This document shows positions 43,001 through 59,399 of a stretch of 64,000 bases of DNA, piece by piece. A program made the position numbers and the translations under genes. Every line of letters starts with the position of its first letter. Within the stretch, counting starts at the first letter, position 1. The stretch lies in assembly GCA_024036415.1 (NCBI GenBank), contig JAMWET010001098.1:508970-572969 (forward strand), written 5' to 3'. This stretch comes from Prochilodus magdalenae (lineage: Eukaryota; Chordata; Actinopteri; Characiformes; Prochilodontidae). Under the pieces are notes generated by a model. The model worked only from the letters and a program-made list of their open reading frames with translations, had not been told where the DNA came from and ran no database searches.

Positions 43001-43470
43001 ATAAAACATGAGGTCCACAAAATTTGCAGTAACCTTATTATTCAGTAAGTATGAATATAATATGCGTGTGTGTTTCTACAGTTATGAGAGTAGGATTAGA
43101 AGTTGGATTAAAGGGTTAATTCTCAGATCAAGCTCTGAAGCCTGCCACACGTCTGAAGAGCCACTATCCACTCGTGTGACTCATCAGTTTCACACACCAC
43201 ATAAATATGCCGGCTGGGCCGTGGCTCGGGGCTGCTCTGTGATCACTGTTTACAGGCATTTGTTTTAACTGATAAAGTATGCAGACATTAAGGAGTATCT
43301 CACCTGTGGAATGCAAGAAATGCGTCTTCGTTTCTTTTTTCTCTGTCTAATTCAGTCAATTAGAATGTGAGGAGGCGTAAACAGCCATTAAAGCTTTCTT
43401 GGTGGGCTTTGCTTCAACTTATTGTTTTGCTTTACAAGCAGTTGCAGTCTCAGTTTTTAATTTAGGTCTC

Positions 43471-43516
43471 GCTCACAGTGAAACATAGTTAATCTATCTA
43501 AGCCTATCTATCTATA

Positions 43517-43547
<31 letters not shown>

Positions 43548-43553
43548 ACATAC

Positions 43554-43649
<96 letters not shown>

Positions 43650-43700
43650 GTATAGATAGATAGATAGATAGGCTTAGATTAACTATGTTTCACTGTGAGC
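43471..43700. repeat. Palindromic AT-rich repeat (left arm)
   Basis: A 230-bp local palindrome. The ends are gctcacagtgaaacatagtt and its exact complement aactatgtttcactgtgagc. Moving inward are TCTA-type repeats, then CATA repeats, then a (TA)n core of about 70 bp, then the mirror image. Such sequences can extrude cruciforms and are prone to length change and sequencing error. It could alternatively be a short inverted-repeat element whose interior is microsatellite. Confidence 0.9.
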
Positions 43701-44329
43701 TATATATATAAAGAGAGAGAGAGAGACAGATAGATAGGTACACAGATAGATAGAAAGATTTATATTCTCATTGACAAAGACCTTAAATATTTTAAATTTA
43801 TTTAATTGTTTTTATTTGCATGTTGAATCAACGTGTCATGGGTCATTACTGTCTGCAGTAAATTATTACACTAATCAGTAACATGGAGATCAGTAATTAA
43901 CATCAAGACAGGTCTTGTGAGCCCTGGAGAAATAAAGTCATTACAAACTCCCGTGTGTGTGTTTTGAAAACCTACACTACACCCACATCACAAACATTTC
44001 CCATGAATTTGAATATTTGGTTTGTCATATGATCACTTTGAAGGTGCTTTTGAGCATGCGATTCTCCGAGTGGGAAGGTTTACTTCAGGTTAAAACTGGA
44101 GCACCTGAATGTACACATGTCCACTTTAAATGTTAATCTTGGGTCATGTATATATATATATATATGTATACTGAAAAATGAAAATAATACAAATATGCGG
44201 TTTTATAGGCTATGCGATATATATAGGCTGTGGCCTAACTGGCTATGATGGAACCCAGTAACTATTATACTAGCTAAGTGCCTAGTATACAGCAGCGTTT
44301 AGTCACACTTCAAGTCAGTACCTTTAGTA

Positions 44330-44815
44330 CAGGTTTCAGGAGTGACATTTACATTGCAAAACCATAACAACCATGCAAAACCCAGCAGACAGCAATCACC
44401 ATCAGATAAACAGTACTTTCATATTAGAGAGAGAGTAGACAATCAAGCTGTCCATCCTTACACTGGGTAGATGCTATGGGTCTGAAAGGATGTGTAGCTG
44501 CCAAGAATCCCTTGCTGAGGAAAAAAAAAGAAAAATAAGACAACATTTGCAAATCAAACAAAGACGACTGACCATCCCGGATCACTGAATGGGTTGGGCA
44601 TTAGTCTGAACTTTTAAGATAGGTGTGTGTGGAAAAAGATCTTTGCAGATTTCTTTAAATATATGAGAGCAGGTCCCCTGAAATGAACGGATGCTCTAAA
44701 AAAGCTGTAAAGTGGACAAACTAAATGCTGAACTATCACATATACTGTATTTTAGATGTATTTATTAGCTGAGGCTTTTATCTAAATGGTATCTGACTTT
44801 TGCACAGCACTGTAC
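44330..44815 (+). mobile_element. Decayed Tc1-like transposon copy (left arm)
   Basis: The right end ctgacttttgcacagcactgta (44794-44815) is a recognisable Tc1-like terminus followed by a TA-rich flank. Inside are aaaccataacaaccatgcaaaacc, gggtctgaaaggatgtgtagctg and gactgaccatcccgg, matching the other relic copies in order. No open transposase frame survives. Mirrored at 57520-57990. Confidence 0.7.
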
Positions 44816-46179
44816 ATATATAAGTATGGCATGCGTGAATGCTGTACATTTAATCTTTATTGTAACTATGTGTAAGTAATAAGTAACACTGTCAGTTTAG
44901 AACTTACTTTGGAATATTTGAATTAGCACTCTGAATTCAGTTATTATACTTTTGTAGGTTGTTTTTAATGTAGGCATGTACTTTTTTGTGTGCTGGGTAG
45001 CGTAACCCTCAGCATTAAGTCTTGCCTGGTGCAGCATAAAACCGACATAGAGAGACGAACAGGCAGGTACAGTGATTTATTTTAACAGGCTACATCTGTA
45101 AAACGCCAGGCTAGTTTACACTGTGGCGGCCCCTGAATTAACATGCTTTCATAGGAAACAAACACCACTTGTAATCAGTTTCTGTTGGCCGGCTGCACAC
45201 TGACTGCAACGACAAACAGGCAGCAGAGTTAAAGGTGCGGATACAGAGTCTATTAAAGAGGGGAGAATGTGTAAAGCGTGAAAGCATGTAGAGTTCACCT
45301 CTGCAGAGTCCGAGGCACATGCAGGGCAAGGGGAAACTCAAGATGTGAGGTAATATTTCCACAAGGATGTTTATATTCGACGTGAATTGTTCGGTATGGT
45401 CTGTAAGGTATAATTTGAATGAAAGTAGATATTTTTCTTTAGCTGTCCAATGGTGAGTCTACATCTTCCAGTGACCTCGAGGGCCTTTCTTGTGGTGTCT
45501 GGTTGACTGTTTTTGGAGTTGCAGCTTGGAAGGAAAATAAAATCGCCCTCGGAATAGGCAGAGGGGGGAAATGTTTAATATCGGATGGCACGCTTTCAAG
45601 CACAACACACATTAAAAATAACTCTTGAGTAGAAATTAAATCAAATTTTTAAAAGACAGAGCCGAGGCGTATTGCAGTGACATTATTTTGTTTAAGGCGG
45701 TATTTTAGTTCTCTGGCTTAACCGCTGCAAACTCAGGCAAGTTTCTCCTTTCTGCCATTTTAATCACGATTTGCATCCAGGGTAAACACAAGTCTACCTA
45801 CACAGCACTTCAAAACGCCAGAGCCCCTCGGGAACAGAGCGATGATTTCCAAGGTTTTCCCCTCACAACTTTATTAGTTGGTTAAGAGCAGAGAGGGTCA
45901 AATGCTGTAGGAGCAAGTGTTTGCTCAGCGTACAATCTGCGAGCGTGTGGTCATTCTTCACAGGAGAACTGTGGTTCTTGATACATTAATTCTTTCATGT
46001 TTGTAGGTCTGCGTCATGCCCATCTTTAACTGTATGTGGGTTGGAGACGTTTAGCAACAAGCTAACTTGCCTTTGAATCGCCATCTAATATGTCACATCT
46101 AATGGCCGACTTGCTATTCCATAAAATGTAAATTCCTAACTGATTTTTGGATCGGATTGTTCCAGCAAAAACTATCAAC
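44816..46179. other. Left-arm noncoding stretch
   Basis: No gene recognised. Positions 45440-46020 are complex, non-repetitive and not AT-extreme, the kind of sequence that could be a conserved regulatory element, but I cannot test conservation here. A minus-strand open frame at 45138-45362 has a mirror at 56860-57186 and no recognisable domain. Confidence 0.4.
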
Positions 46180-47370
46180 TGGTATAGAACCTTTGCATTA
46201 TATAGAACTTTGGAAAGGATTTTCACAATCACACATACACTTCACAAAAATGGTTCTTTAAACAACATTCCTTGGTAGGTTATTTTGGGATCTGAAATTA
46301 GTTTTACTATGTGCACCACAAACTGGTGACTGGTTCTTTGAGTGATGCCACTGAAGACCCACTTTTGTTTCTATAAAAGAAGCATGTTTTTAAAACTATA
46401 AAGAACATTCACATAATGTAAAAGTTAACATAAATGGTTTAGAACGAACCAGCCATGCATTTCGAGTTTTAGATATATTAGTCTTGAGGTAGTTCATCTA
46501 CTAAACAATGCAAAATAAGCCATTGAAATGGGTTAACAAGTGGTTAATTAGCACAACACACATTAAAACAAGTAGAAATTAATTAGAACTTTTACATTAT
46601 GTAGAGGATCTTCAAACAACCATCGTTTGAAATGAATCTTTGAGGATACCATCAAATTTTTACTTCTAAAGAATCTTCACATGACGGAAAGCCTTCTTAT
46701 TAAAGCTTACAACCTTTGCTTTATTTACATTACGTGTTGGTTCTTTACATGTTACTTTAGTTTAAAGGGCCCTTAACATTCAAGCAGCTCCTTTAAAAAG
46801 AAAAACATGCATTGGAATGACATTTAGTGAACCAAAAATGGTTCCTTTATGCCATCATTTAAGGAACGCTTAATATTTAAGAGCGTAGATTCAGTATTAG
46901 CTATATCAAACTCACTGTAGTTGCTATTCCTTAATAAAAGTCTTTATGTCAATAACTTAATAATAAGAGATCAATTGAATTGGTATACAACCTTTAACCT
47001 TAACAAGGTTCTTTACCTTGGCACATCTTATTTACAAATGTGGTTCCCTATCACTCTTAAAAATGATGGTTCTTCAAAGGTTATAAAAAAAAAGATGTTT
47101 TTACGTAGAACCATGAACACATGAAAATGGTTCTATATAGCATTGAACAGAGTTTGTTTTTTATCAGAAGGTGGTATATAGAACCCTTCTCAAAATGGTT
47201 CTATACAGAATCGACTGCACCACATTAAACAACCAATCCAAAGTAGGTTTTCACAATTCAAAGAATTCTTTAATGCAAAGGTGTTTTTTTTGGAGTGTTA
47301 ATGGTTCTATATACAGTAGAACCGTTCTCTTTACTAAAAAAACCCTCAGAGAACCATCTTTTTTGTGTCT
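46180..47370. repeat. GGTTCTATA/AGAACC-rich repeat stretch (left arm)
   Basis: Many short inverted and direct copies of words such as aaatggttctatatag, tagaacctttgcatta, aaagaacc and gtagaacc, spaced 40-90 bp apart. Mirrored at 54940-56140. Short open frames inside it (46921-47374) are by-products. Confidence 0.6.
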
Positions 47371-50488
<3,118 letters not shown>

Positions 50489-51123
50489 TATTGATCCTGA
50501 AGGAAATCAGGAAGTCAGTAGCAGTTGAACAGTACAGCACAGTAATAAAGTACATAAAAGGGTTGTAGCGTGTGAACATAAGTACCAGCTTAGCAAACTT
50601 TATAACAGTTAACTATAACCCATAAATAAAAGAGTCAACCTTAGACAAATAGATCTCACTTATTACAATGAGGTAAGTGATATGTACAAGAAAGTCTAAA
50701 ATATTTTAAATAAAATATAAAACATTTTTAAATACAATTAAATCCTCACACCAGTGGTCCAACATATAGAGTAAAGCCTTTAATACTAGTAATTTGACAG
50801 TTCATGTTTATGGAAAAACAGTGCATAAACCAATGGAAAGTTCTTCTCAAAACTAGACATAACACAGTGGTGCTAGAGCTAGAGGCTTCAATTGCGAAGC
50901 ATTATGATTTGTGGACAATTGGTACGTTTACATCCCATAATTGTAGAAAACCCAATTTTGTCAGTAATCAACCAACATGTATATATATCAGTGTCAGAGT
51001 CGGTGTCAGATCCAATTTGCACCAAGGCAGAATTTTACTAAATGTGGGGATGAATGATTAAAAGTAAGACAGTACAATAGTAAATTAGACTATCAATGAA
51101 AAGTATCAATAAAGAAAGAATAA

Positions 51124-51127
51124 ATGG
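51124..51127. other. Centre of the giant inverted repeat
   Basis: The arms approach to four unpaired bases (atgg). aaagaaagaataa on the left pairs with ttattctttcttt on the right. A spacer this short is expected for fold-back read artefacts and also for real hairpin-type inverted duplications. Confidence 0.95.
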
Positions 51128-51763
51128 TTATTCTTTCTTTATTAATACTTTTCATTGATAGTCTAATTTACTACTGTATTGTCTTACTTTTAATCATTCA
51201 TCCCCATATTTAGTGAAATTCTGCCTTGGTGCAAATTGGATCTGACACCGACTCTGACACTGATATATATACATGTTGGTTGATTACTGACAAAATTGGG
51301 TTTTCTACAATTATGGGATGTAGACGCACCAATTGTCCACAAATCATAATGCTTCGCAATTGAAGCCTCTAGCTCTAGCACCACTGTGTTATGTCTAGTT
51401 TTGAGAAGAACTTTCCATTGGTTTATGCACTGTTTTTCCATAAACATGAACTGTCAAATTACTAGTATTAAAGGCTTTACTCTATATGTTGGACCACTGG
51501 TGTGAGGATTTAATTGTATTTAAAAATGTTTTATATTTTATTTAAAATATTTTAGACTTTCTTGTACATATCACTTACCTCATTGTAATAAGTGAGATCT
51601 ATTTGTCTAAGGTTGACTCTTTTATTTATGGGTTATAGTTAACTGTTATAAAGTTTGCTAAGCTGGTACTTATGTCCACACGCTACAACCCTTTTATGTA
51701 CTTTATTACTGTGCTGTACTGTTCAACTGCTACTGACTGCTAAATTTTCTTCAGGATCAATAA

Positions 51764-51833
<70 letters not shown>

Positions 51834-51842
51834 GTCTATCTA

Positions 51843-51882
<40 letters not shown>
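51764..51882. repeat. (TATC)n(TGTC)n microsatellite (right arm mirror)
   Basis: Mirror of 50371-50488, with nearly equal length but one interruption placed differently (tctgtctatctatctg near 51831-51846). Confidence 0.95.
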
Positions 51883-51919
51883 AACATGACAGCATAAGTA
51901 AGGTCAGGTACAGAAGCTG

Positions 51920-52210
51920 GATGAATCCAACTCATCCCAGAGGTATTCAGTGGTTCTCCATTACTCCAGAGAAGACAGTTTCACTACTCCACATACCAGT
52001 GAGCTTAGTGCCTCTTCAGCTTTTTAAATTCCTTTATTGAATTGACTTCTCACAGTGAAAAGATGGACAGAAACACCAGTGGAAGTAAACGCTAAATTTT
52101 CTCCTCTCTCTCAAAGACAAAAGCTGTTCATTTGATGGTGACAATTTTGGTGGTCTACCAGAACTTGAACAGTTGTTAAGAGTCCCATTTTCTCCATAAC
52201 CCCCTCCTTA
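51920..52210 (-). mobile_element. Decayed Tc1-like fragment (right arm mirror)
   Basis: Mirror of 50040-50330, with the same blocks in reverse complement and a few substitutions (for example aaattccttta against the left copy's aagggatttaa). Confidence 0.55.
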
Positions 52211-54939
52211 TGAAAGTGGACTGTAGTTACACACTCACAGAGTAAACATACACTGTTAGTAAGCTGCTGTTTATATGCTTTTTTACTATCACTGATAAGA
52301 CAGATTTAATAATAAATGGCATACATACTATAAATTAATTTTACCCAACAAAGCTTTCCAAAATATTTTCATAAATCACTGCAGGGCAACATTTCATGCA
52401 AAAGTCTGAGACACACATCACACCAGTCTTTCTCCAAATCTCCACTGTCTCTCTGCCTTGTGAAACGTTTTTCTATCCCTCGAGTACAAAATACATTCCT
52501 TCTCCTTAATTGCTTCTTTTGCAGTCACAGAAGTTACATATACTTTGGTACTGCCTCATAGTCAGTGTCTGCATCAGACAACAACCCTAAAGATCACCAG
52601 TGGCCCACAGTATACCGTGCAGGGCCAACACTGTTATTTGAAGTTTGTGTGTATGGTATAGCTCTGTCTTAGTCCATGCCAGGTTCCTGCCTCATACGAG
52701 AGTTCATAATGTGCTTTAGTGGTGTCCAATAAGGTTTTAGGGCACCATATTATTTAAACATGATCAAATTCTTTACCTCCAAAAACAAGTCATTAGGAAT
52801 GTACTGTAAAGAACCAGATCAACATAGCATAGTATATGATATTACTTTAATATTACAGGGTGTACTCACCTGTCTGGTCAGTATTAACGTTTAATTAGTT
52901 ATGTTGTCTGCGTGTTGACTTCTAAAGGAAATAGAGACGTGGTAGAGTTGAGAACACAGTCCTGACTCTCCAAGCAGGAATTTGCAGTTGAGGTGGTTTC
53001 TGTGATTTTTTTTATTCCCAGCTAGAGGTGACTTCCTGACTTCAGTAGAATGAAGCATATACATTAGAACAAAACCATATATCTTTATTTTTGTGTTTCA
53101 TTATTCAGCCTTTTACCATCATCTGAAAGTATCAGTTTCCCTTATATTGTACCTAAATGGTCAGAAATTAAAAATAAAGCATGAATACATTGGCTTACAT
53201 TACAAGTAAAGTTATTAGTCTTGATTTTTTTTCTTTCTTCTGTAAAGTTATACAAATGTATCTGTGTAATGTGTCTTGGTTATTACAGTGTGAGAGAAGA
53301 CCAATGGATGAAAATCATGAAAACAATGATACCATACCATGGGTTCTGTCAGTGAGGCTGAGTGCAATGCTGCACGTACTACAAAAATTTCCTCATAAAG
53401 TAAACATTCCCTTTATTAATTCATTTTTGTTATTAATTTAATGATTTAATTAGCACTGGTGTATTTAACATAGGCATATTCTGTTGGTGGTATATAACAG
53501 CAATACGCCACTTTTAGACCCATGAATATCATCAAACCACTGTAGATTATGGTTTATTTTAAAACACCATTCAATGTGAACATTAATAATCGTGTGTTTA
53601 TTACAGTTACACAGATTTGTTTTTTATTATAGCAACCTGCTAATGGTTAGTTCAACCATGGATACAAAGAGGCATGGCCATGCAAAGAGCACTCTGGTGT
53701 GAATGCTGGACACCCAGTAACTGTTGTCGGTTGTAAGCTCAAACATGCATATATGTGTTAGTACATCAAAGTGTGCGAGGCATCTGGGGCTGGTTAGAGT
53801 GATAGTTGGCCTGTGTTGATGCATACATCAATACATACATATATATTCAAGAACAGAATTTGGGCTTGCCGTGTTAACTATGGTTATTTGCACTCATGTT
53901 TAGACTGACAGTCCATCACAGGGCTCATGCACAGAACTATTGCATATAAAAGTGCAAAGCAATCTCAGTCAGCATTACAGTGGCCATATCCAATATTTGA
54001 TTCATTTTCCAATACGCCCTTCACTCAGCAGTTCTGGTCCACTGTTTTGGTTTACTGCGATGCCAAGTCAGTTTAGAATGTTTTATTTCCACCACATATT
54101 CCAAGACTGAAATGTAGGATATAAACAGTAGAATACATGTTGAACTCTTCACTTAAATTACTGCAAGTTATTTAAGAAATGCAATAGCCGAACTTGGTGT
54201 TTTCTGACATTTCCTGGGCCTAATCCAAGCAATATAAGATCCAATACCCTCATCCATCTTTCTAAAAGTTACTCACTGCAGCAAAGCAATGGGTTCTCTT
54301 AAACAGTGTCAGAACTTACTGTTTTCATCCCCGCAGCATTATGGGTATCACTGTATTATGACGAATTGAAATGGAGTCATCCCGCTCCCTTGTAACATCA
54401 TGTGAGGGTGCCAATAACTGTCATTACGAGCCTCGGCAAAAGGACTTTTTGAGAAAGACAGAGGCCTTTTTGTTCATCCGATTGTTCACTGTAGGCCGTG
54501 TAGATCACAGGTTTCCTAAAGAGTCTCTCGAGTAATTCATGCACTTTTGTTTGCCCTTTTCTTTAAACACAGACTTTTTTAATAAGAATATTGTGTGCAG
54601 TGCCACTCGGAGGGTGTTTGTGAACCCGATCTGACTGAGGAATGAGATTGCTTACATATGCCTCACTTGGATGTTCGTCTATTCTACTGGGCATTCTCAT
54701 TTGCATTGGTAGAGAGTTCTAGTATGATTTTTATTATTTGGTAATTGAAACGGGTAACAATGCATCCCCAAAGACAGGCAAGTAAGAGACTGCTCTTACA
54801 TATCAGCCTCAATGAACTTGTTTTGGATCACACAGTGGCTCACAGTGCCAGAACGAATAATCTGTTTACAACACTGCAGTTTTTAAAAAGTCCAAAGAAG
54901 TGCCAGTTTCTTGCGTGAACCTTTCAACCGATTGTTTCT
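52211..54939. other. Right-arm noncoding stretch
   Basis: Mirror of about 47371-50039. No gene recognised. The open frames at 53181-53441 and 53627-53824 lack domains, and their left-arm equivalents are not preserved as open frames. Confidence 0.5.
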
Positions 54940-56140
54940 CACAGACACAAAAAAGATGGTTCTCTGAGGGTTTTTTTAGTAAAGAGAACGGTTCTACTGT
55001 ATATAGAACCATTAACACTCCAAAAAAAACACCTTTGCATTAAAGAATTCTTTGAATTGTGAAAACCTACTTTGGATTGGTTGTTTAATGTGGTGCAGTC
55101 GATTCTGTATAGAACCATTTTGAGAAGGGTTCTATATACCACCTTCTGATACAAAAAAACAAACTCTGTTTCAATGCTATATAGAACCATTTTCATGTGT
55201 TCATGGTTCTACGTAAAAACATCTTTTTTTTTTATAACCTTTGAAGAAACCATCATTTTAAGAGTGATAGGGAACCACATTTGTAAATAAGATGTGCCAA
55301 GGTAAAGAACCTTGTTAAGGTTAAAGGTTGTATACCAATTCAATTGATCTCTTATTATTAAGTTATTGACATAAAGACTTTTATTAAGGAATAGCAACTA
55401 CAGTGAGTTTGATATAGCTAATACTGAATCTACGCTCTTAAATATTAAGCGTTCCTTAAAATGAGATGGCATAAAGGAACCATTTTTTGGTTCACTAAAT
55501 GTCATTCCAAATGCATGTTTTTCTTTTTAAAGGAGCTGCTTGAAATGTTAAGGGCCCTTTAAACTAAAGTAACATGTAAAGAACCAACACGTAATGTAAA
55601 TAAAGCAAAGGTTGTAAGCTTTAATAAGAAGGCTTTCCGTCATGTGAAGATTCTTTAGAAGTAAAAATTTGATGGTATCCTCAAAGATTCATTTCAAACG
55701 ATGGTTGTTTGAAGATCCTCTACATAATGTAAAAGTTCTAATTAATTTCTACTTGTTTTAATGTGTGTTGTGCTAATTAACCACTTGTTAACCCATTTCA
55801 ATGGCTTATTTTGCATTGTTTAGTAGATGAACTACCTCAAGACTAATATATCTAAAACTCGAAATGCATGGCTGGTTCGTTCTAAACCATTTATGTTAAC
55901 TTTTACATTATGTGAATGTTCTTTATAGTTTTAAAAACATGCTTCTTTTATAGAAACAAAAGTGGGTCTTCAGTGGCATCACTCAAAGAACCAGTCACCA
56001 GTTTGTGGTGCACATAGTAAAACTAATTTCAGATCCCAAAATAACCTACCAAGGAATGTTGTTTAAAGAACCATTTTTGTGAAGTGTATGTGTGATTGTG
56101 AAAATCCTTTCCAAAGTTCTATATAATGCAAAGGTTCTAT
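54940..56140. repeat. GGTTCTATA/AGAACC-rich repeat stretch (right arm mirror)
   Basis: Mirror of 46180-47370. Several homopolymer and short indels separate the arms, for example gatacaaaaaaacaaactc here against gataaaaaacaaactc when the left copy is reversed. Confidence 0.6.
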
Positions 56141-57519
56141 ACCAGTTGATAGTTTTTGCTGGAACAATCCGATCCAAAAATCAGTTAGGAATTTACATTC
56201 TATGAAATAGCAAGTCGGCCATTAGATGTGACATATTAGATGGCGATTCAAAGGCAAGTTAGCTTGTTGCTAAACGTCTCCAAAAGAGACGTAAAGATGG
56301 GCATGACGCAGACCTACAAACATGAAAGAATTAATGTATCAAGAACCACAGTTCTCCTGTGAAGAATGACCACACGCTCGCAGATTGTACGCTGAGCAAA
56401 CACTTGCTCCTACAGCATTTGACCCTCTCTGCTCTTAACCAACTAATAAAGTTGTGAGGGGAAAACCTTGGAAATCATCGCTCTGTTCCCGAGGGGCTCT
56501 GGCGTTTTGAAGTGCTGTGTAGGTAGACTTGTGTTTACCCTGGATGCAAATCGTGATTAAAATGGCAGAAAGGAGAAACTTGCCTGAGTTTGCAGCGGTT
56601 AAGCCAGAGAACTAAAATACCGCCTTAAACAAAATAATGTCACTGCAATACGCCTCGGCTCTGTCTTTTAAAAATTTGATTTAATTTCTACTCAAGAGTT
56701 ATTTTTAATGTGTGTTGTGCTTGAAAGCGTGCCATCCGATATTAAACATTTCCCCCCTCTGCCTATTCCGAGGGCGATTTTATTTTCCTTCCAAGCTGCA
56801 ACTCCAAAAAACAGTCGACCAGACCACACCACAAGAAAGGCCCTCGAGGTCACTGGAAGATGGTAGACTCACCATTGACAGCTAAAAGAAAAATATCTAC
56901 TTTCATTCAAATATACCTTACAGACCATACCGAACAATTCACGTCGAATATAAACATCCTTGTGGAAATATTACCTCACATCTTGAGTTTCCCCTTGCCC
57001 TGCATGTGCCTCGGACTCTGCAGAGGTGAACTCTACATGCTTTCACGCTTTACACATTCTCCCCTCTTTAATAGACTCTGTATCCGCACCTTTAACTCTG
57101 CTGCCTGTTTGTCGTTGCAGTCAGTGTGCAGCCAGCCAACAGAAACTGATTACAAGTGGTGTTTGTTTCCTATGAAAGCATGTTAATTCAGGGGCCGCCA
57201 CAGTGTAAACTAGCCTGGCGTTTTACAGATGTAGCCTGTTAAAATAAATCACTGTACCTGCCTGTTCGTCTCTCTACGTCGGTTTTATGCTGCACCAGGC
57301 AAGACTTAATGCTGAGGGTTACGCTACCCAGCACACAAAAAAGTACATGCCTACATTAAAAACAACCTACAAAAGTATAATAACTGAATTCAGAGTGCTA
57401 ATTCAAATATTCCAAAGTAAGTTCTATAAGCGTTACTTATTACTTACACATAGTTACAATAAAGATTAAATGTACAGCATTCACGCATGCCATACTTATA
57501 TATGTACAGTGCTGTGCAA
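56141..57519. other. Right-arm noncoding stretch
   Basis: Mirror of 44816-46179. The block around 56283-56292 differs from the left arm by a small replacement rather than a simple indel. The open frame at 56860-57186 has no recognisable domain. Confidence 0.45.
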
Positions 57520-57990
57520 AAGTCAGATACCGTTTAGATAAAAGCCTCAGCTAATAAATACATCTAAAATACAGTATATGTGATAGTTCAGCAATTAGTT
57601 TGTCCACTTTACGGCTTTTTTGGATCTGTTCATTTCAGAGGACCTGCTCTCATATATTTAAAGAAATCTGCAAAGATCTTTTTCCACACACACCTCCAGA
57701 GTTCTTAAAAGTTCAGACTAATGCCCAACCCATTTAGTGATCCGGGATGGTCAGTCGTCTTTGTTTGATTTGCAAATGTTGTCTTATTTTTCTTTTTTTT
57801 TCCTCAGCAAGGGATTCTTGGCAGCTACACATCCTTTCAGACCCATAGCATCTACCCAGTGTAAGGATGGACAGCTTGATTTTCTACTCTCTCTCTAATA
57901 TGAAAGTACTGTTTATCTGATGGTGATTGCTGTCTGCTGGGTTTTGCATGGTTGTTATGGTTTTGCAATGTAAATGTCACTCCTGAAACC
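57520..57990 (-). mobile_element. Decayed Tc1-like transposon copy (right arm mirror)
   Basis: Mirror of 44330-44815, with the terminus tacagtgctgtgcaaaagtc at 57506-57525. No open frame. Confidence 0.7.
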
Positions 57991-58150
57991 TGTACTAAAG
58001 GTACTGACTTGAAGTGTGACTAAACGCTGCTGTATACTAGGCACTTAGCTAGTATAATAGTTACTGGGTTCCATCATAGCCAGTTAGGCCACAGCCTATA
58101 TATATTGCATAGCCTATAAAACCGCATATTTGTATTATTTTCATTTTTCA

Positions 58151-58180
<30 letters not shown>
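58151..58180. repeat. (TA)n microsatellite (right arm)
   Basis: About 30 bp of TA. The left-arm equivalent (44148-44166) is shorter, so the arms differ in repeat length here. Confidence 0.85.
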
Positions 58181-58184
<4 letters not shown>

Positions 58185-58629
58185 GACCCAAGATTAACAT
58201 TTAAAGTGGACATGTGTACATTCATGTGCTCCAGTTTTAACCTGAAGTAAACCATCCCACTCGGAGAATCGCATGCTCAAAAGCACCTTCAAAGTGATCA
58301 TATGACAAACCAAATATTCAAATTCATGGGAAATGTTTGTGATGTGGGTGTAGTGTAGGTTTTCAAAACACACACACAGGAGTTTGTAATGACTTTATTT
58401 CTCCAGGGCTCACAAGACCTGTCTTGATGTTAATTACTGATCTCCATGTTACTGATTAGTGTAATAATTTACTGCAGACAGTAATGACCCATGACACGTT
58501 GATTCAACATGCAAATAAAAACAATTAAATAAATTTAAAATATTTAAGGTCTTTGTCAATGAGAATATAAATCTTTCTATCTATCTGTGTACCTATCTAT
58601 CTGTCTCTCTCTCTCTCTTTATATATATA

Positions 58630-58662
58630 GCTCACAGTGAAACATAGTTAATCTATCTAAGC

Positions 58663-58694
<32 letters not shown>

Positions 58695-58701
58695 ACATAC
58701 A

Positions 58702-58786
<85 letters not shown>

Positions 58787-58811
58787 ATATATGTATGTAT
58801 GTATGGTATGT

Positions 58812-58843
<32 letters not shown>

Positions 58844-58878
58844 GCTCTAGATAGGATTAACTATGTTTCACTGTGAGC
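58630..58878. repeat. Palindromic AT-rich repeat (right arm mirror)
   Basis: Mirror of 43471-43700, with the same gctcacagtgaaacatagtt ends. The interior differs in number of TATC, CATA and TA units, and small insertions are present (ggctctagataggatta in place of ggcttagatta). Confidence 0.9.
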
Positions 58879-59399
58879 GAGACCTAAATTTAAAAACTGA
58901 CTGGACTGCAACTGCTTGTAAAGCAAAAACAATAAGAGTGAAGCAAAGCCCACCAAAGAAAGCTTTAATGGCTGTTTACGCCTCCTCACATTCTACCAAT
59001 TGATGAATTAGACAGAGATAAAAAAAGAAAACGAAGACGCATTTCTGCATTCCACAGGTGAGATACTCCTAATGTCTGCATACTAGTTATTCAGTTAAAA
59101 CAAATGCCTGTAAAACAGTGATCACAGAGCAGCCCCGAGCCACGGCCCAGCCGGCGTTTTTTTATGTGGTGTGTGAAACTGATGAGTCACACGAGTGGAT
59201 AGTGGCTCTTCAGACGTGCTGGCAGGCTTCAGAGCTTGATCTGAGAATTACCCTTTAATCCAACTTCTAATCCTACTCTCATAACTGTAGAAACACACAC
59301 GCATATTATATTCATACTTACTGAATAATAAGGTTACTGCAAATTTTGTGGACCTCCATGTTTTTATAGCAATGGCTGAATAATACATGTGCTGAATAA

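Noticed and set aside
50804..51447. Two near-identical 85-codon frames facing each other, as a duplicated gene pair
   Set aside because: They are the two arms of the palindrome next to its centre. They contain no recognisable domain, and several arm differences change residues, so there is no sign of coding constraint.
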